NCBI RefSeq assembly: GCF_003387575.1
Contig: NZ_QUAB01000034.1
Location: 1 to 43,038, forward strand
Reading direction: 5' to 3'
DNA: 43,038 bases
From: Microbacterium bovistercoris
GTDB taxonomy: Bacteria; Actinomycetota; Actinomycetes; Actinomycetales; Microbacteriaceae
Under the pieces are notes generated by a model that saw only the letters and a program-made list of their open reading frames with translations, was not told the DNA's origin and made no database searches. Every line of letters starts with the position of its first letter. The stretch's first letter is position 1. A program made the translations under genes and the position numbers. Positions 14,604 to 22,853 of the stretch are shown one piece after another.

Positions 14604-17600
14604 TCAGCCCACCAGCTGCACCGACTTGAACAGCGCGGGGTTCTTCGGCGCTGCGCCGACGCCGGCGCCCCACTCCAGATACCCGGCGCGTGCGTCGGTG
14701 CCGGGGATGTCGCCGTCGGCATCGTTCACCAGGAACGACAGTCCCCACACGCCGCTGGGCGGCCCGTCGTAGCCCAGCGACGACCACGGCACCGACACGT
14801 CGTAGGTCGTCGTGCCGGCATCCTCATCCCGCACGATCTCCGCCGTCGCTCCGGGGGTGAGCCCCGCCTTCTGTCCGGCCGGAGGCGTGAAGGTGTAGAC
14901 GATCGGCCCGCTGGCGTACAGCGCCGCCGCGATCTCCACCCGCTCGCCGCCGAGCACGGTCGGGAACAGGTCGTAGGTGTTGAACTGGACCGAGTCGGCC
15001 TGCCAGCTCAGCGCCGGATCGGTGCGATCCGCCTGATGCACGTCGTCGGTGATGGTGGCCCGCATCACCAGCGCGTCCTGCGTGGCGGTGTACTGCAGTC
15101 CGCCGCCCAGGTCGGCGGGACCCGTGCGGGTCCCGGACCGGATCGGGTTCCACTTTCCGATGGCGTTCAGGTCGATCGGGTCGAGCGTCTGCGCTCCGTC
15201 CTTCTCGATCGGCGAGAAGCTGATCGGGCCGCTGTCGGAACGTGTCAGCTCACCGGAGTGCGCCTCCACGCTCGCCGTCTGCGTGGTGTACAGCTTCGGG
15301 TCGTCGATCGGCACCGACACGGACTTCGTGGCGCCACCCGGAACGGTCAGCCCCTGTGTCACGGTGCCTGAGAGGTTCCCGACCTTCCAGTCGACGCTGT
15401 CGATCGTGAGGTCGGCGTTCGCCGCGTTGTTCACGACGCTGACGTCGAGGCTGTACGTGTACCCGCCCGCCGCGGTGCTGATCGACGGCCGTGCCGAGAC
15501 GGAGAACGGGTCGACCACCGCGGTCCTTCCCCGGCCCTCGGACACGAGCCGGCCCTTCTTGTCCGTCAGGGTGACAGCCACCTCTCGCTCTCCGAGCCGC
15601 GTGACACCCGGCAGGGTCAGCGAGACCTTCCCCGTGTCGGCGAGGTTCACCTTCTTCTGCACACCGGACGCCGCGACGGTCAGCTCGCCGCCCTTGATGT
15701 CGGCCCCGTCGGCCACCGTCACCGTGACCGGGAGGTCGGCTCCCTGGACCGAGCTCTCCGCGACGGAGACATCGACCAGCGGCGCGCTCGGCGCGACCGT
15801 CACCTCGCCCGTGACGAAGACCGGCGAGCCGGTGAGCTGCACGACCGCCGATCCCTTCGGCACGTCCCTGCTCCGGCCGAACTGGTCGGTCAGGACGTAT
15901 CCGTTGCCGGAGTTGATCTGCACGCTGTCGGTGCCGGTGCTCCACAGCACGCGGGTCGTGTCCGCGGCGCTGTCACCGGTGTAGCGCAGGCTGTACAGCG
16001 AGTCGAATCCCAGGTCCTCTCGTCCGGCCGGCGTCTTGCCGACGGTCTGCCTGATCGCCACGGCCTGCGAGACGAAGCCCGGCTTCGGGCTGATCCCGTG
16101 CACGGCGCCGTAGGTGTAGTTGTCTCCGGGGCACTTCCAGAGGTAGCAGGCGGTGTCGTCTGCACGGTTGATCAGGCCGAACCGGTCCTCACGCTCACCG
16201 GAGTTGAAACCGTCGTCGTAGAGGTCGTACCAGAGGTACTCGTCCGCTCCGGCGAGCTGGGCGAGCAGCGGTCCGCGGATCGCGTAGTCGGCCTGCTGCT
16301 CCTGAGTGGAGCCGGCGTCGTGCGTCGGCCAGCCGTTCTCGGTGATGCGCACCGGGATGTCGCGATCCCCGTCCGCCTCGTCGATCATGGCCGTCAGCTG
16401 CTTCAGGTTGTTCAGGTCGGATGCCTGCTCGGGCGGTGTTCCCGCGCCGTGCTCGGAGTAGCCGTAGTAGTTCGTGGCGTACGTGTCGAGGTGGTCGAGT
16501 CCGCCCTGAGCGATGAAGTCCTTCGCCCAGGCGAGCTGCACACCGGCCGTGATCGGTGCGATGACGTTCGCCTTGGCGTCCGCCGCATGCGCCGCCGTGA
16601 ACGTCGGCCTCAGGATGTCGAGATAGCAGGCCGCGGTCAGGCCGCACGTCCCGTTGTTGAAACCGGACGAGTTGTACTCGTTGAGGATGCCGATGTCGTG
16701 AGAGTCGCCGGCAGCGGAGTAGTGCGCGGCCGTCGCACCGACATAGGCGGCGAAGGCGGAGATCGCCTCAGGGCTCGCGGGCGTCCGGTTGCCGTCGTAG
16801 AGAGGGCTGGTGAGGCCGGCGTTCCACATCACCTGCTGTCCGCGGTCGGCGAGCTCGCCGACGACGCGCACGCCCTCGCCGCTGAAGTCGTACTGGCCCT
16901 TCGTCTTCTCGACCTCGCCCCAGGTCGTCTCGATGCGGCTCTTGCCGTAGCCCGCCAGGACCATCGCATCCATCAGGGCCTCGGTCTGCGCCGTCGGCTG
17001 GTGTCCGCGATGGATCTGCGTGCCGAAGAAGGCGTCGCCGTCGTTCCATCCCGCCGGCGGATCGTCGAGCACGGCGAGGGAGGTCGTGCGCGTGACCGGT
17101 TCGCCGACGTCGGCCGTGACACTCAGCGTGTAGTAGCCGAACGGCAGATCCTTCAGGTCGATCGAGCCCTCGCCGTCGGCCACCGCAGCGGTGCCGGTGC
17201 GCAGCTCGACGTCATCGGCGTCGCCCAGCCGCCAGCTCACCTCGTCGGCGGGCGTGGCCACATCCACCGAGGCCTGACCCTCCTTGAAGATGAGCGACGG
17301 GCTCATGATGGCCAGCGAGTCCAGGGCCGCGATCGGCTGGTCGGTGAAGCGCACCGAAATGCCGGAGATGCACACCGGAGGGATGGCGCCGTCGGCGCCC
17401 TGCACCTGAACCCGGAAGTCGGAGCCGTTCGCCCTGTTCGTGAACTTGATGTCGGTGAGCTCGAACGAGTGCGACTTCCAGCTGCTGGTGTCCGTGAGCC
17501 GGTAGAGGCTCGAGTTCGCCCATGCGTTGGTGGTCGAGTTGTAGTTGACCAGCATTCCGGCGGTGCCGACGTCGTGGTAGTCCACCGTCACGATGGCGCG

Positions 17601-17933
17601 CGTGGCGCCGGCGGGAATGGCGGAGTCTGCGACATCCACGTACACGTAGCGCACGGCGGGATCGTTCTGCATCTGCCAGCACTGCCGGCCGTCCACGGTG
17701 GTGGCGACCATGTCGGCGGTCGCGGAGTTGTCGCCTGGGCGCACCTTGTCGACGCCGTGCAGCTGCGGCGGTGCGGTGAGGATCGCGCTCGCGTCCGGCG
17801 TCGCAGCCGTGGCAGCGGGCGATGACACCGCCACGAGCCCGGCGACCGCGACGGCGGTCGCGACCCCGGCGCTGAGAAGCCTTCTTCTTCGTGTTCGGGT
17901 TCTCGACGGAGAGAACATGGCATTCGTGGACAT
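14604..17933 (-). CDS. Secreted GH-A clan glycosidase with CBM9-like domain (paralogue 2)
   Basis: 1109-residue paralogue of the glycosidase at 10890, with the same architecture except that it ends after the CBM9-like domain (about 920-1109) and lacks the C-terminal repeat module. A signal peptide (RTRTRRRR, hydrophobic core, ATAA) is followed by the N-terminal module with DGRQCWQM and IPPVCIS, then the barrel. The predicted acid/base is Glu419 (LNEYNSSGFNNG) and the nucleophile Glu532 (ITENGW). The residue two before the nucleophile triplet is Arg (VRITENG) where the paralogues have Trp. It also carries an insertion of about 16 residues (TACYLWKCPGDNYTYG) after the barrel, with two cysteines absent from the others. 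ATG 17933 follows an AAGGAG site. It is divergent from ROK regulator 1, and the inverted repeat at 18011-18039 probably controls it. Confidence 0.82.
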   Translation of the reverse strand: MSTNAMFSPSRTRTRRRRLLSAGVATAVAVAGLVAVSSPAATAATPDASAILTAPPQLHGVDKVRPGDNSATADMVATTVDGRQCWQMQNDPAVRYVYVDVADSAIPAGATRAIVTVDYHDVGTAGMLVNYNSTTNAWANSSLYRLTDTSSWKSHSFELTDIKFTNRANGSDFRVQVQGADGAIPPVCISGISVRFTDQPIAALDSLAIMSPSLIFKEGQASVDVATPADEVSWRLGDADDVELRTGTAAVADGEGSIDLKDLPFGYYTLSVTADVGEPVTRTTSLAVLDDPPAGWNDGDAFFGTQIHRGHQPTAQTEALMDAMVLAGYGKSRIETTWGEVEKTKGQYDFSGEGVRVVGELADRGQQVMWNAGLTSPLYDGNRTPASPEAISAFAAYVGATAAHYSAAGDSHDIGILNEYNSSGFNNGTCGLTAACYLDILRPTFTAAHAADAKANVIAPITAGVQLAWAKDFIAQGGLDHLDTYATNYYGYSEHGAGTPPEQASDLNNLKQLTAMIDEADGDRDIPVRITENGWPTHDAGSTQEQQADYAIRGPLLAQLAGADEYLWYDLYDDGFNSGEREDRFGLINRADDTACYLWKCPGDNYTYGAVHGISPKPGFVSQAVAIRQTVGKTPAGREDLGFDSLYSLRYTGDSAADTTRVLWSTGTDSVQINSGNGYVLTDQFGRSRDVPKGSAVVQLTGSPVFVTGEVTVAPSAPLVDVSVAESSVQGADLPVTVTVADGADIKGGELTVAASGVQKKVNLADTGKVSLTLPGVTRLGEREVAVTLTDKKGRLVSEGRGRTAVVDPFSVSARPSISTAAGGYTYSLDVSVVNNAANADLTIDSVDWKVGNLSGTVTQGLTVPGGATKSVSVPIDDPKLYTTQTASVEAHSGELTRSDSGPISFSPIEKDGAQTLDPIDLNAIGKWNPIRSGTRTGPADLGGGLQYTATQDALVMRATITDDVHQADRTDPALSWQADSVQFNTYDLFPTVLGGERVEIAAALYASGPIVYTFTPPAGQKAGLTPGATAEIVRDEDAGTTTYDVSVPWSSLGYDGPPSGVWGLSFLVNDADGDIPGTDARAGYLEWGAGVGAAPKNPALFKSVQLVG

Positions 17934-18010
17934 GGGGGACTCCTTGATCTGACATCGTCGTCGATTCGGCCGATTTGACCGGGAATGCGCTTACCAGCTT
18001 GCGAGAGTAC

Positions 18011-18039
18011 TAACTTCTTCAAATGCATGGATTAAGTTA
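18011..18039. promoter_or_regulatory. Inverted repeat between glycosidase paralogue 2 and ROK regulator 1
   Basis: Arms TAACTT (18011-18016) and AAGTTA (18034-18039) are a perfect 6-bp inverted repeat with further partial matches inward around an ATGCAT core. The AT-rich 29-bp block lies 78 bases upstream of the glycosidase start. It overlaps weak promoter-like hexamers read leftward and fits a binding site for the divergent ROK repressor. Confidence 0.5.
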
Positions 18040-18169
18040 GACCCCAGGGCGCGGAAACACAAGCATCCGCTGAGCACGCAGCTGCCGGGTTGCGCGTTCA
18101 CCCGTGGAATATGGTGGGGAGTCGCAGGTGACCCGTACGTCCGATCTTCGGAGAGCTCAAGGGGGTTCA

Positions 18170-19414
18170 GTGGCGCAGAGCCAGAGCCGTGGCACGAACA
18201 TGCCGCGCGTCGCAGACTTCAATGAGGCAGTCGTGCTGAACGCGATCCGGCGCGCCTCCGGCGGCCGCAGTCGAGTCGAGCTCACGGAGGAGACCGGGCT
18301 CTCCGCTCAGACCGTGTCGAACATCTGCCGGCGTCTGCTGGACCAGGACCTGATCGTCGAGACCGGCAAGCAGGCCGTCGCCTTCGGCAAGCCGCGCACC
18401 ATGCTCGAACTGAATCCGGCGGGCTGCTACGCGGTCGGGGTGCACATCGATCCCGCCGTGATCACCTACGTCCTGCTGGACTTCACCGGCGCCGTCGTCG
18501 TCAACACCAGTCATGAGACCCCTGCCGTGCAGGATCCGGAATCGGTGCTGGCGCAGATCAACGAGCACATCCTCACCCTCATCGCCCAGGCGCCCGTCGA
18601 TCGTGATCGCATCATCGGCATCGGGATCGCCTCACCGGGGCCCGTGGATGTCGTGCGCGGACTCGTCCTCGATCCGCCGCACCTGCCGGGATGGCATCAG
18701 GTGCCGCTGCGTGACGAGATCCAGGAGGCGACCGGACTGCCGGTCCTGCTCGACAAGGACGTCATCGCCGGCGCCGTCGCCGAGCAGTGGGCCGGAGGAC
18801 CCGAAGGCGCTCGCAACTTCGTGTTCCTGTATCTCGGCACGGGCGTCGGACTCGGCATCGTGATCGACGACCTCGTCGTACGCGGGATCTCCAGCAACGC
18901 GGGCGACGTCGGGCTGCTCCCCGTCTCCGCCGACGAGTTCGGCGACCGCTACACCCGCCCGTTCCGCGCGTTCTGGCAGGCCGGCTCCCCGCAGAGCCTC
19001 GCAGAGCAGGCGGTGGCCGCGGGCGTGCTGTCCGCCGACACCGATCTCTCCACCCCGGCGATCGCCGAGGCTGCGTTCCGCGAGCTCTGCGCCCTGGCGG
19101 ATGCGGGGGACGAGGGCGCCGGGGAGATTCTGGACCGGTCCGCCCGGTCCACGGCATCTGCGATCCTCACCATCACGAACCTGCTCGATGTCGGTTCGAT
19201 CATCGTCGGCGGCGCGATGTGGGAGCAGCTCTCCGAGCGCTTCCTCACGGTCATGCGGCCGATCGTCGCCCAGGGGTCGATCGCCCACCAGCTGCACGAG
19301 GTCTCGATCAACGGCACCACCCTCGGTGCGGATGTCGCGGCCATCGGCGCCGCGTGCCTGGTGCTGGACGACAAGTTCTCGCCCCGCCCGGCGACGCTGC
19401 AGCTGGGACGCTGA
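18170..19414 (+). CDS. ROK-family transcriptional repressor 1
   Basis: 414-residue ROK regulator with an N-terminal winged helix-turn-helix (VVLNAIRRASGGRSRVELTEETGLSAQTVSNICRRLL, quoted in parts: RVELTEETGLSAQTVS is the recognition region) and a sugar-binding ROK fold (GIGIASPGPVDVVRG; FLYLGTGVGLGIVIDD). The phosphate-binding loop of true ROK kinases is replaced by VGVHIDPAVITYVL, so it is a regulator and not a sugar kinase. The usual zinc site (EIGH followed by CxCGxxGC) is missing: the sequence reads NAGDVGLLPV with no cysteines after it. The GTG at 18170 has an AAGGGGG ribosome site and gives an N-terminus aligning with its paralogue; an internal ATG at 18200 is possible. It is divergent from glycosidase paralogue 2, its likely target. 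Confidence 0.88.
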   Translation: MAQSQSRGTNMPRVADFNEAVVLNAIRRASGGRSRVELTEETGLSAQTVSNICRRLLDQDLIVETGKQAVAFGKPRTMLELNPAGCYAVGVHIDPAVITYVLLDFTGAVVVNTSHETPAVQDPESVLAQINEHILTLIAQAPVDRDRIIGIGIASPGPVDVVRGLVLDPPHLPGWHQVPLRDEIQEATGLPVLLDKDVIAGAVAEQWAGGPEGARNFVFLYLGTGVGLGIVIDDLVVRGISSNAGDVGLLPVSADEFGDRYTRPFRAFWQAGSPQSLAEQAVAAGVLSADTDLSTPAIAEAAFRELCALADAGDEGAGEILDRSARSTASAILTITNLLDVGSIIVGGAMWEQLSERFLTVMRPIVAQGSIAHQLHEVSINGTTLGADVAAIGAACLVLDDKFSPRPATLQLGR

Positions 19415-19448
19415 GGCACCGGGCGAGGCGCGGGGAAGGCGGGACGGC

Positions 19449-22400
19449 TCAGCCGATCAGCTGCGCATCCCGGAAGAGCTTCGGATTCTTCGGCGTGGTG
19501 CCGATTCCGGACGCCCACTGCAGAAAGCCGTCCCTCGAGTCGCCGGCGGCGATGCCCCGGTCGTCGTCGTTGATCAGGAACGACATGGCGAACGGCTCGG
19601 CCGGCGGTCCGTCGAAACCGAGGGATGCCCACGGGAGGTGCACCAGGTAGTGCGTCGTCCTGGCCGACTCGTCGCGCACGATGTCGGCGGTGGCCCCGGG
19701 CGTCGCGCCCGCGGTCTGGCCCTTCGGCGCGATGAAGGTCTGCACAGCAGCACCAGAGTCGAGCAGCGCCGCGCCGATCTCGACGCTCTGCCCGCCGGGC
19801 GCCGACGGCGAGCGGTCGTAGGTCGCGAACTGGATCGAGTCGGTCTGCCACATCGTCGCGGCGTCGCGGGCGCCGAAATGCGCTTCGTCGACGATCCTGG
19901 CGTCCAGGTTCAATCCGGTGTCGTCATAGGTCACGGTCAGCCGGCCGCTGACGTCATCCGCTCCCGTGCGCGAGCCCTTCGATGAGACCCAGGAGCCCAG
20001 TGCGGCGAGATCGATCGGGGCAGCGTCGGCATCGCCCGTGCGCGTGATCGGACTGAAGGCGGCCGTGCCGGCCAGACCCGCATCGGACTCGCCGACCCCG
20101 ATGCGGTACGGGACGGGTGCGAACAGCACGGGGTCGCCCGCATCCAGCCGGAAGTCGACCGTCCCGCCTGGCGGGATCTCCGTCTCGGCGGGAACTTCAC
20201 CCTCTGCGCCGCCGATCAGGTAGTGCAGTGCACCCGGTGCGGCCGCGACGGAGGCGTTGTTCGTCACCGCCACGTCGAGCACGTAGTCACGTCGCGCCCC
20301 GTCGGACAGGATGCGGGGCTGCGCCGAGACCGCATACGGCTCCACCGTGTCGGTCCGGGCGCGCAGCAGCGCAAGAACCGTGCCTCCGTTCGGGCCACGT
20401 CCGGAGTCGATGATCGTCGCGCGAGCCGCGCGGGCGCCCACCGCCGACGTCGGAGGCAGCTCGACCGAGCCGGTCAGCACGCCTTCCTTCACCGCCATCC
20501 TGGCGTCCTCCGCACCCGCGGCGCTGATCCGCAGGCTGGTGTGCGGGCCCTTCACGGCGGATCGGTCCATCGTGACGGTGGCGGGCGCGGGCTGCGACAC
20601 CACGTTCGTCTTCGCCAGTGAGAGCTGCGGTGCGTCGTTCGTCGCGGCGACCGAGGTCACGGGCCCGCTGAGGTACACCGGCTCCCCATCGAGGTCGACC
20701 GTGGTTCCCGCGGCCGGCGGGGTGAAGGTCGTCGTCCGCCCGAGGTGGTCGGTCAGCGTCAGCGGACCGGTCCCCGTCACCAGCGCGGCAGCGCCGTCCG
20801 GTGCCCAGAGCACCCGGCTGGTCGCGCCGCCACCCGTATAGGGGTACGAGTAGATCGCGTCTGAACCCATATCCTCCCGCGCCTGCAGCTTCTTGCCCGT
20901 CAGCTGTCGGATGAGGACCGAGGCCGCGACCGCCGCGGGCTTCGGAGAGACGCCGAGAGCCGACTCGTCCGGCCGCATGAAGATCCCGAAGTTGTGCTCG
21001 CGCTCGTTCGGGTCGGTGCCGTCGTCGAGGGCGGAGTACCAGGTGTACTCATCCACACCGGCATCCATCACCAGGATGCTCGCGCGCACGAGATCCTCGG
21101 CCTGCTGAGCCGGAGTCGATCCCACGGCATGCGTCGGCCAGCCGTTCTCGGTGATCCAGACCGGGATGTCGCGATCCCCGTCCTCCTGGTCCACGCGGTC
21201 GACAAGGGCGGGGAGCGCGGAGACCAGGAGAGTGTCCTCCGGCGGTGTGTTCTGCCCATGCAGTGCATAGCCGTACACGTTGAAGGCGAAGGTGTCGATG
21301 TAGTCGATCCCGCCCTTCTCGAAGAACTCCTCGTTCCAGTCAGGGACGATGCCCGAGGTGATCGGCCCCATCACGTTGACGTCAGGATTGGCGGCGTGCA
21401 TCGGACCGTAGACGGCCTTGAGCATGTCGACGTAGCAGGACGCGGTGATCCCGCAGGCGCCGTTGTTGAAGCCCGTGCCGTTGAACTCGTTGTAGATGTT
21501 GAAGTCGTCGATCTCGGGCCCGTACTCCGCAGCGGTCGCGGCGGCGAACCTGCCGAAGGCCGCGAGCCCCTCCGGCGTGCTCGGGGTCACGCCGCCGTCG
21601 TAGAGAGGGTTGCGGTACGCCACCACTCCCATCGGCTGCATCCCCAGGCTCAGCGCCTGCGCACTCTTGGAGTCGAAGGAGTACCCGGAGAAGCTGTAGA
21701 CGTCCTTCTTCTTCTCGATGAGCTCCCAGTTGACGTCGCCGCGGATGTGCCCGTACCCGATGTCGGCGAGCGACTCCATCAGCCCGTCCTCCGCCGCGCC
21801 GTAGTGTCCGAAGTGACTGCTGATCCCGAAGAACGAGGCGTCGTCGAGTGCGCCGGACGGCGTCGGCGTGATGACTCCGAACGACGCGTGACGTTCCAGT
21901 CTCTCGCCCAGCACGTCGCCTTCGAAGGTGATGCCGAAGTAGCCGAGTCCGAGGTCGGAGACGTCCAGGCTCGCCTTGCCGTCGGCATCCGGTGCGAGGG
22001 TTCCGGTACGGAGCTGCGTGCCGTCGTCGGCCGTGAGGGCGTAGTCGACGCTCGACGCGCGAGTGCCGAGCTCGAGCACGGGATCGTCCGTGGTCAGCAG
22101 CAGACTCTTGTTCGTCAGCGAGAGACGAGGCACGTCACTGAAGGTCACCGCGACCTCGGAGAAGCACACCGGCGGCACGACGCCGCTCACAGGACTGACG
22201 TTGACCCGGAAATCCGCATTGTTCGTCGCATTCAGGAACCGGATGGCATCGAGCTGGATGGTCTGCGTGCGCCAGGCGCCGGTCCCGTCGAGAATGGCGG
22301 GGGAGGATGCCTGGAACGCGGATCCGGTGCCGTCGTACTCGACCCGCATGGTCGTCGACGCAGCGTCGTAGTACGTGAGGGTCACGTTCGCGTACCGCGA

Positions 22401-22706
22401 TCCCGAGGGCTTCGCATTCGTCGCGACATCCACGTAGAGGTAGCGGTTGAGGGGATCCTGCGACATCTGCCAGCACTCGACGCCGGCCATGGATGTCACG
22501 GCGTGCGCAGGATCCTTGTCCTTGTCTCCCGGCCACGCCGCGACGATCCCGTCGTAGCTCGGTGTCGCCGAGAGCACGGCGGTGGCATGGGGCTCGGCGA
22601 CATCGGCCGCCGCGCCGGCTCCCGTGGCGAGGAGTCCTGCGACGATGAGGACGCCGGTGAGAGCGCAGGCCAGTCCGCATCGTACGCGCGGTTGCTCGGT
22701 GGTCAC
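19449..22706 (-). CDS. Secreted GH-A clan glycosidase with CBM9-like domain (paralogue 3)
   Basis: 1085-residue third paralogue, with a signal peptide (VRCGLACALTGVLIVAGLLA, cleavage near AAADV), the N-terminal two-cysteine module (VECWQMSQDP; VPPVCFSEV), an Ig-like linker, a GH-A barrel starting near residue 291, beta linkers and a C-terminal CBM9-like domain (about 900-1085). The predicted acid/base is Glu407 (YNEFNGTGFNNG) and the nucleophile Glu520 (VWITENGW). Like paralogue 2 it lacks the C-terminal repeat module of paralogue 1. It starts at GTG 22706 after a GAAGGAG site. It is convergent with ROK regulator 1 (34-base gap) and divergent from ROK regulator 2. The enzymatic family is assigned by motif only; GH39/PslG-like is the best guess. 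Confidence 0.82.
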   Translation of the reverse strand: MTTEQPRVRCGLACALTGVLIVAGLLATGAGAAADVAEPHATAVLSATPSYDGIVAAWPGDKDKDPAHAVTSMAGVECWQMSQDPLNRYLYVDVATNAKPSGSRYANVTLTYYDAASTTMRVEYDGTGSAFQASSPAILDGTGAWRTQTIQLDAIRFLNATNNADFRVNVSPVSGVVPPVCFSEVAVTFSDVPRLSLTNKSLLLTTDDPVLELGTRASSVDYALTADDGTQLRTGTLAPDADGKASLDVSDLGLGYFGITFEGDVLGERLERHASFGVITPTPSGALDDASFFGISSHFGHYGAAEDGLMESLADIGYGHIRGDVNWELIEKKKDVYSFSGYSFDSKSAQALSLGMQPMGVVAYRNPLYDGGVTPSTPEGLAAFGRFAAATAAEYGPEIDDFNIYNEFNGTGFNNGACGITASCYVDMLKAVYGPMHAANPDVNVMGPITSGIVPDWNEEFFEKGGIDYIDTFAFNVYGYALHGQNTPPEDTLLVSALPALVDRVDQEDGDRDIPVWITENGWPTHAVGSTPAQQAEDLVRASILVMDAGVDEYTWYSALDDGTDPNEREHNFGIFMRPDESALGVSPKPAAVAASVLIRQLTGKKLQAREDMGSDAIYSYPYTGGGATSRVLWAPDGAAALVTGTGPLTLTDHLGRTTTFTPPAAGTTVDLDGEPVYLSGPVTSVAATNDAPQLSLAKTNVVSQPAPATVTMDRSAVKGPHTSLRISAAGAEDARMAVKEGVLTGSVELPPTSAVGARAARATIIDSGRGPNGGTVLALLRARTDTVEPYAVSAQPRILSDGARRDYVLDVAVTNNASVAAAPGALHYLIGGAEGEVPAETEIPPGGTVDFRLDAGDPVLFAPVPYRIGVGESDAGLAGTAAFSPITRTGDADAAPIDLAALGSWVSSKGSRTGADDVSGRLTVTYDDTGLNLDARIVDEAHFGARDAATMWQTDSIQFATYDRSPSAPGGQSVEIGAALLDSGAAVQTFIAPKGQTAGATPGATADIVRDESARTTHYLVHLPWASLGFDGPPAEPFAMSFLINDDDRGIAAGDSRDGFLQWASGIGTTPKNPKLFRDAQLIG

Positions 22707-22734
22707 AAGAGGCTCCTTCGACTCGGATTCCGAG

Positions 22735-22755
22735 TTACTCTAAATTGTTGGGTAA
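22735..22755. promoter_or_regulatory. Inverted repeat upstream of glycosidase paralogue 3
   Basis: TTAC (22735-22738) and GTAA (22752-22755) bound a 21-bp AT-rich imperfect palindrome in which 7 of 10 arm positions pair. It lies 28 bases upstream of the GTG start of the glycosidase and is probably an operator for the divergent ROK regulator 2. Confidence 0.42.
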
Positions 22756-22806
22756 ATGACGATCAAGCCTGATCATCGGATGTATTATCGACCTACAACC
22801 ACGGAT

Positions 22807-22825
22807 TTCTAGAGGAACTCCAGAA
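22807..22825. promoter_or_regulatory. Inverted repeat upstream of ROK regulator 2
   Basis: TTCTAGAGgaaCTCCAGAA is a 19-bp inverted repeat with 7 of 8 arm positions paired. It ends 16 bases before a TAAACT (-10-like) hexamer at 22841-22846. The position suits autoregulation of the ROK/GH2 operon. Confidence 0.4.
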
Positions 22826-22853
22826 TCTCCAATCTGTTGATAAACTGCGCGAC

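Noticed and set aside
18090..18115. Promoter TTGCGC / TATGGT for ROK-1
   Set aside because: The hexamers are only 14 bases apart, too close for a standard sigma-70-type promoter.
20994..22772. A 592-codon plus-strand frame opposite glycosidase paralogue 3
   Set aside because: Reverse-frame shadow without motifs, and it runs across the glycosidase promoter region.
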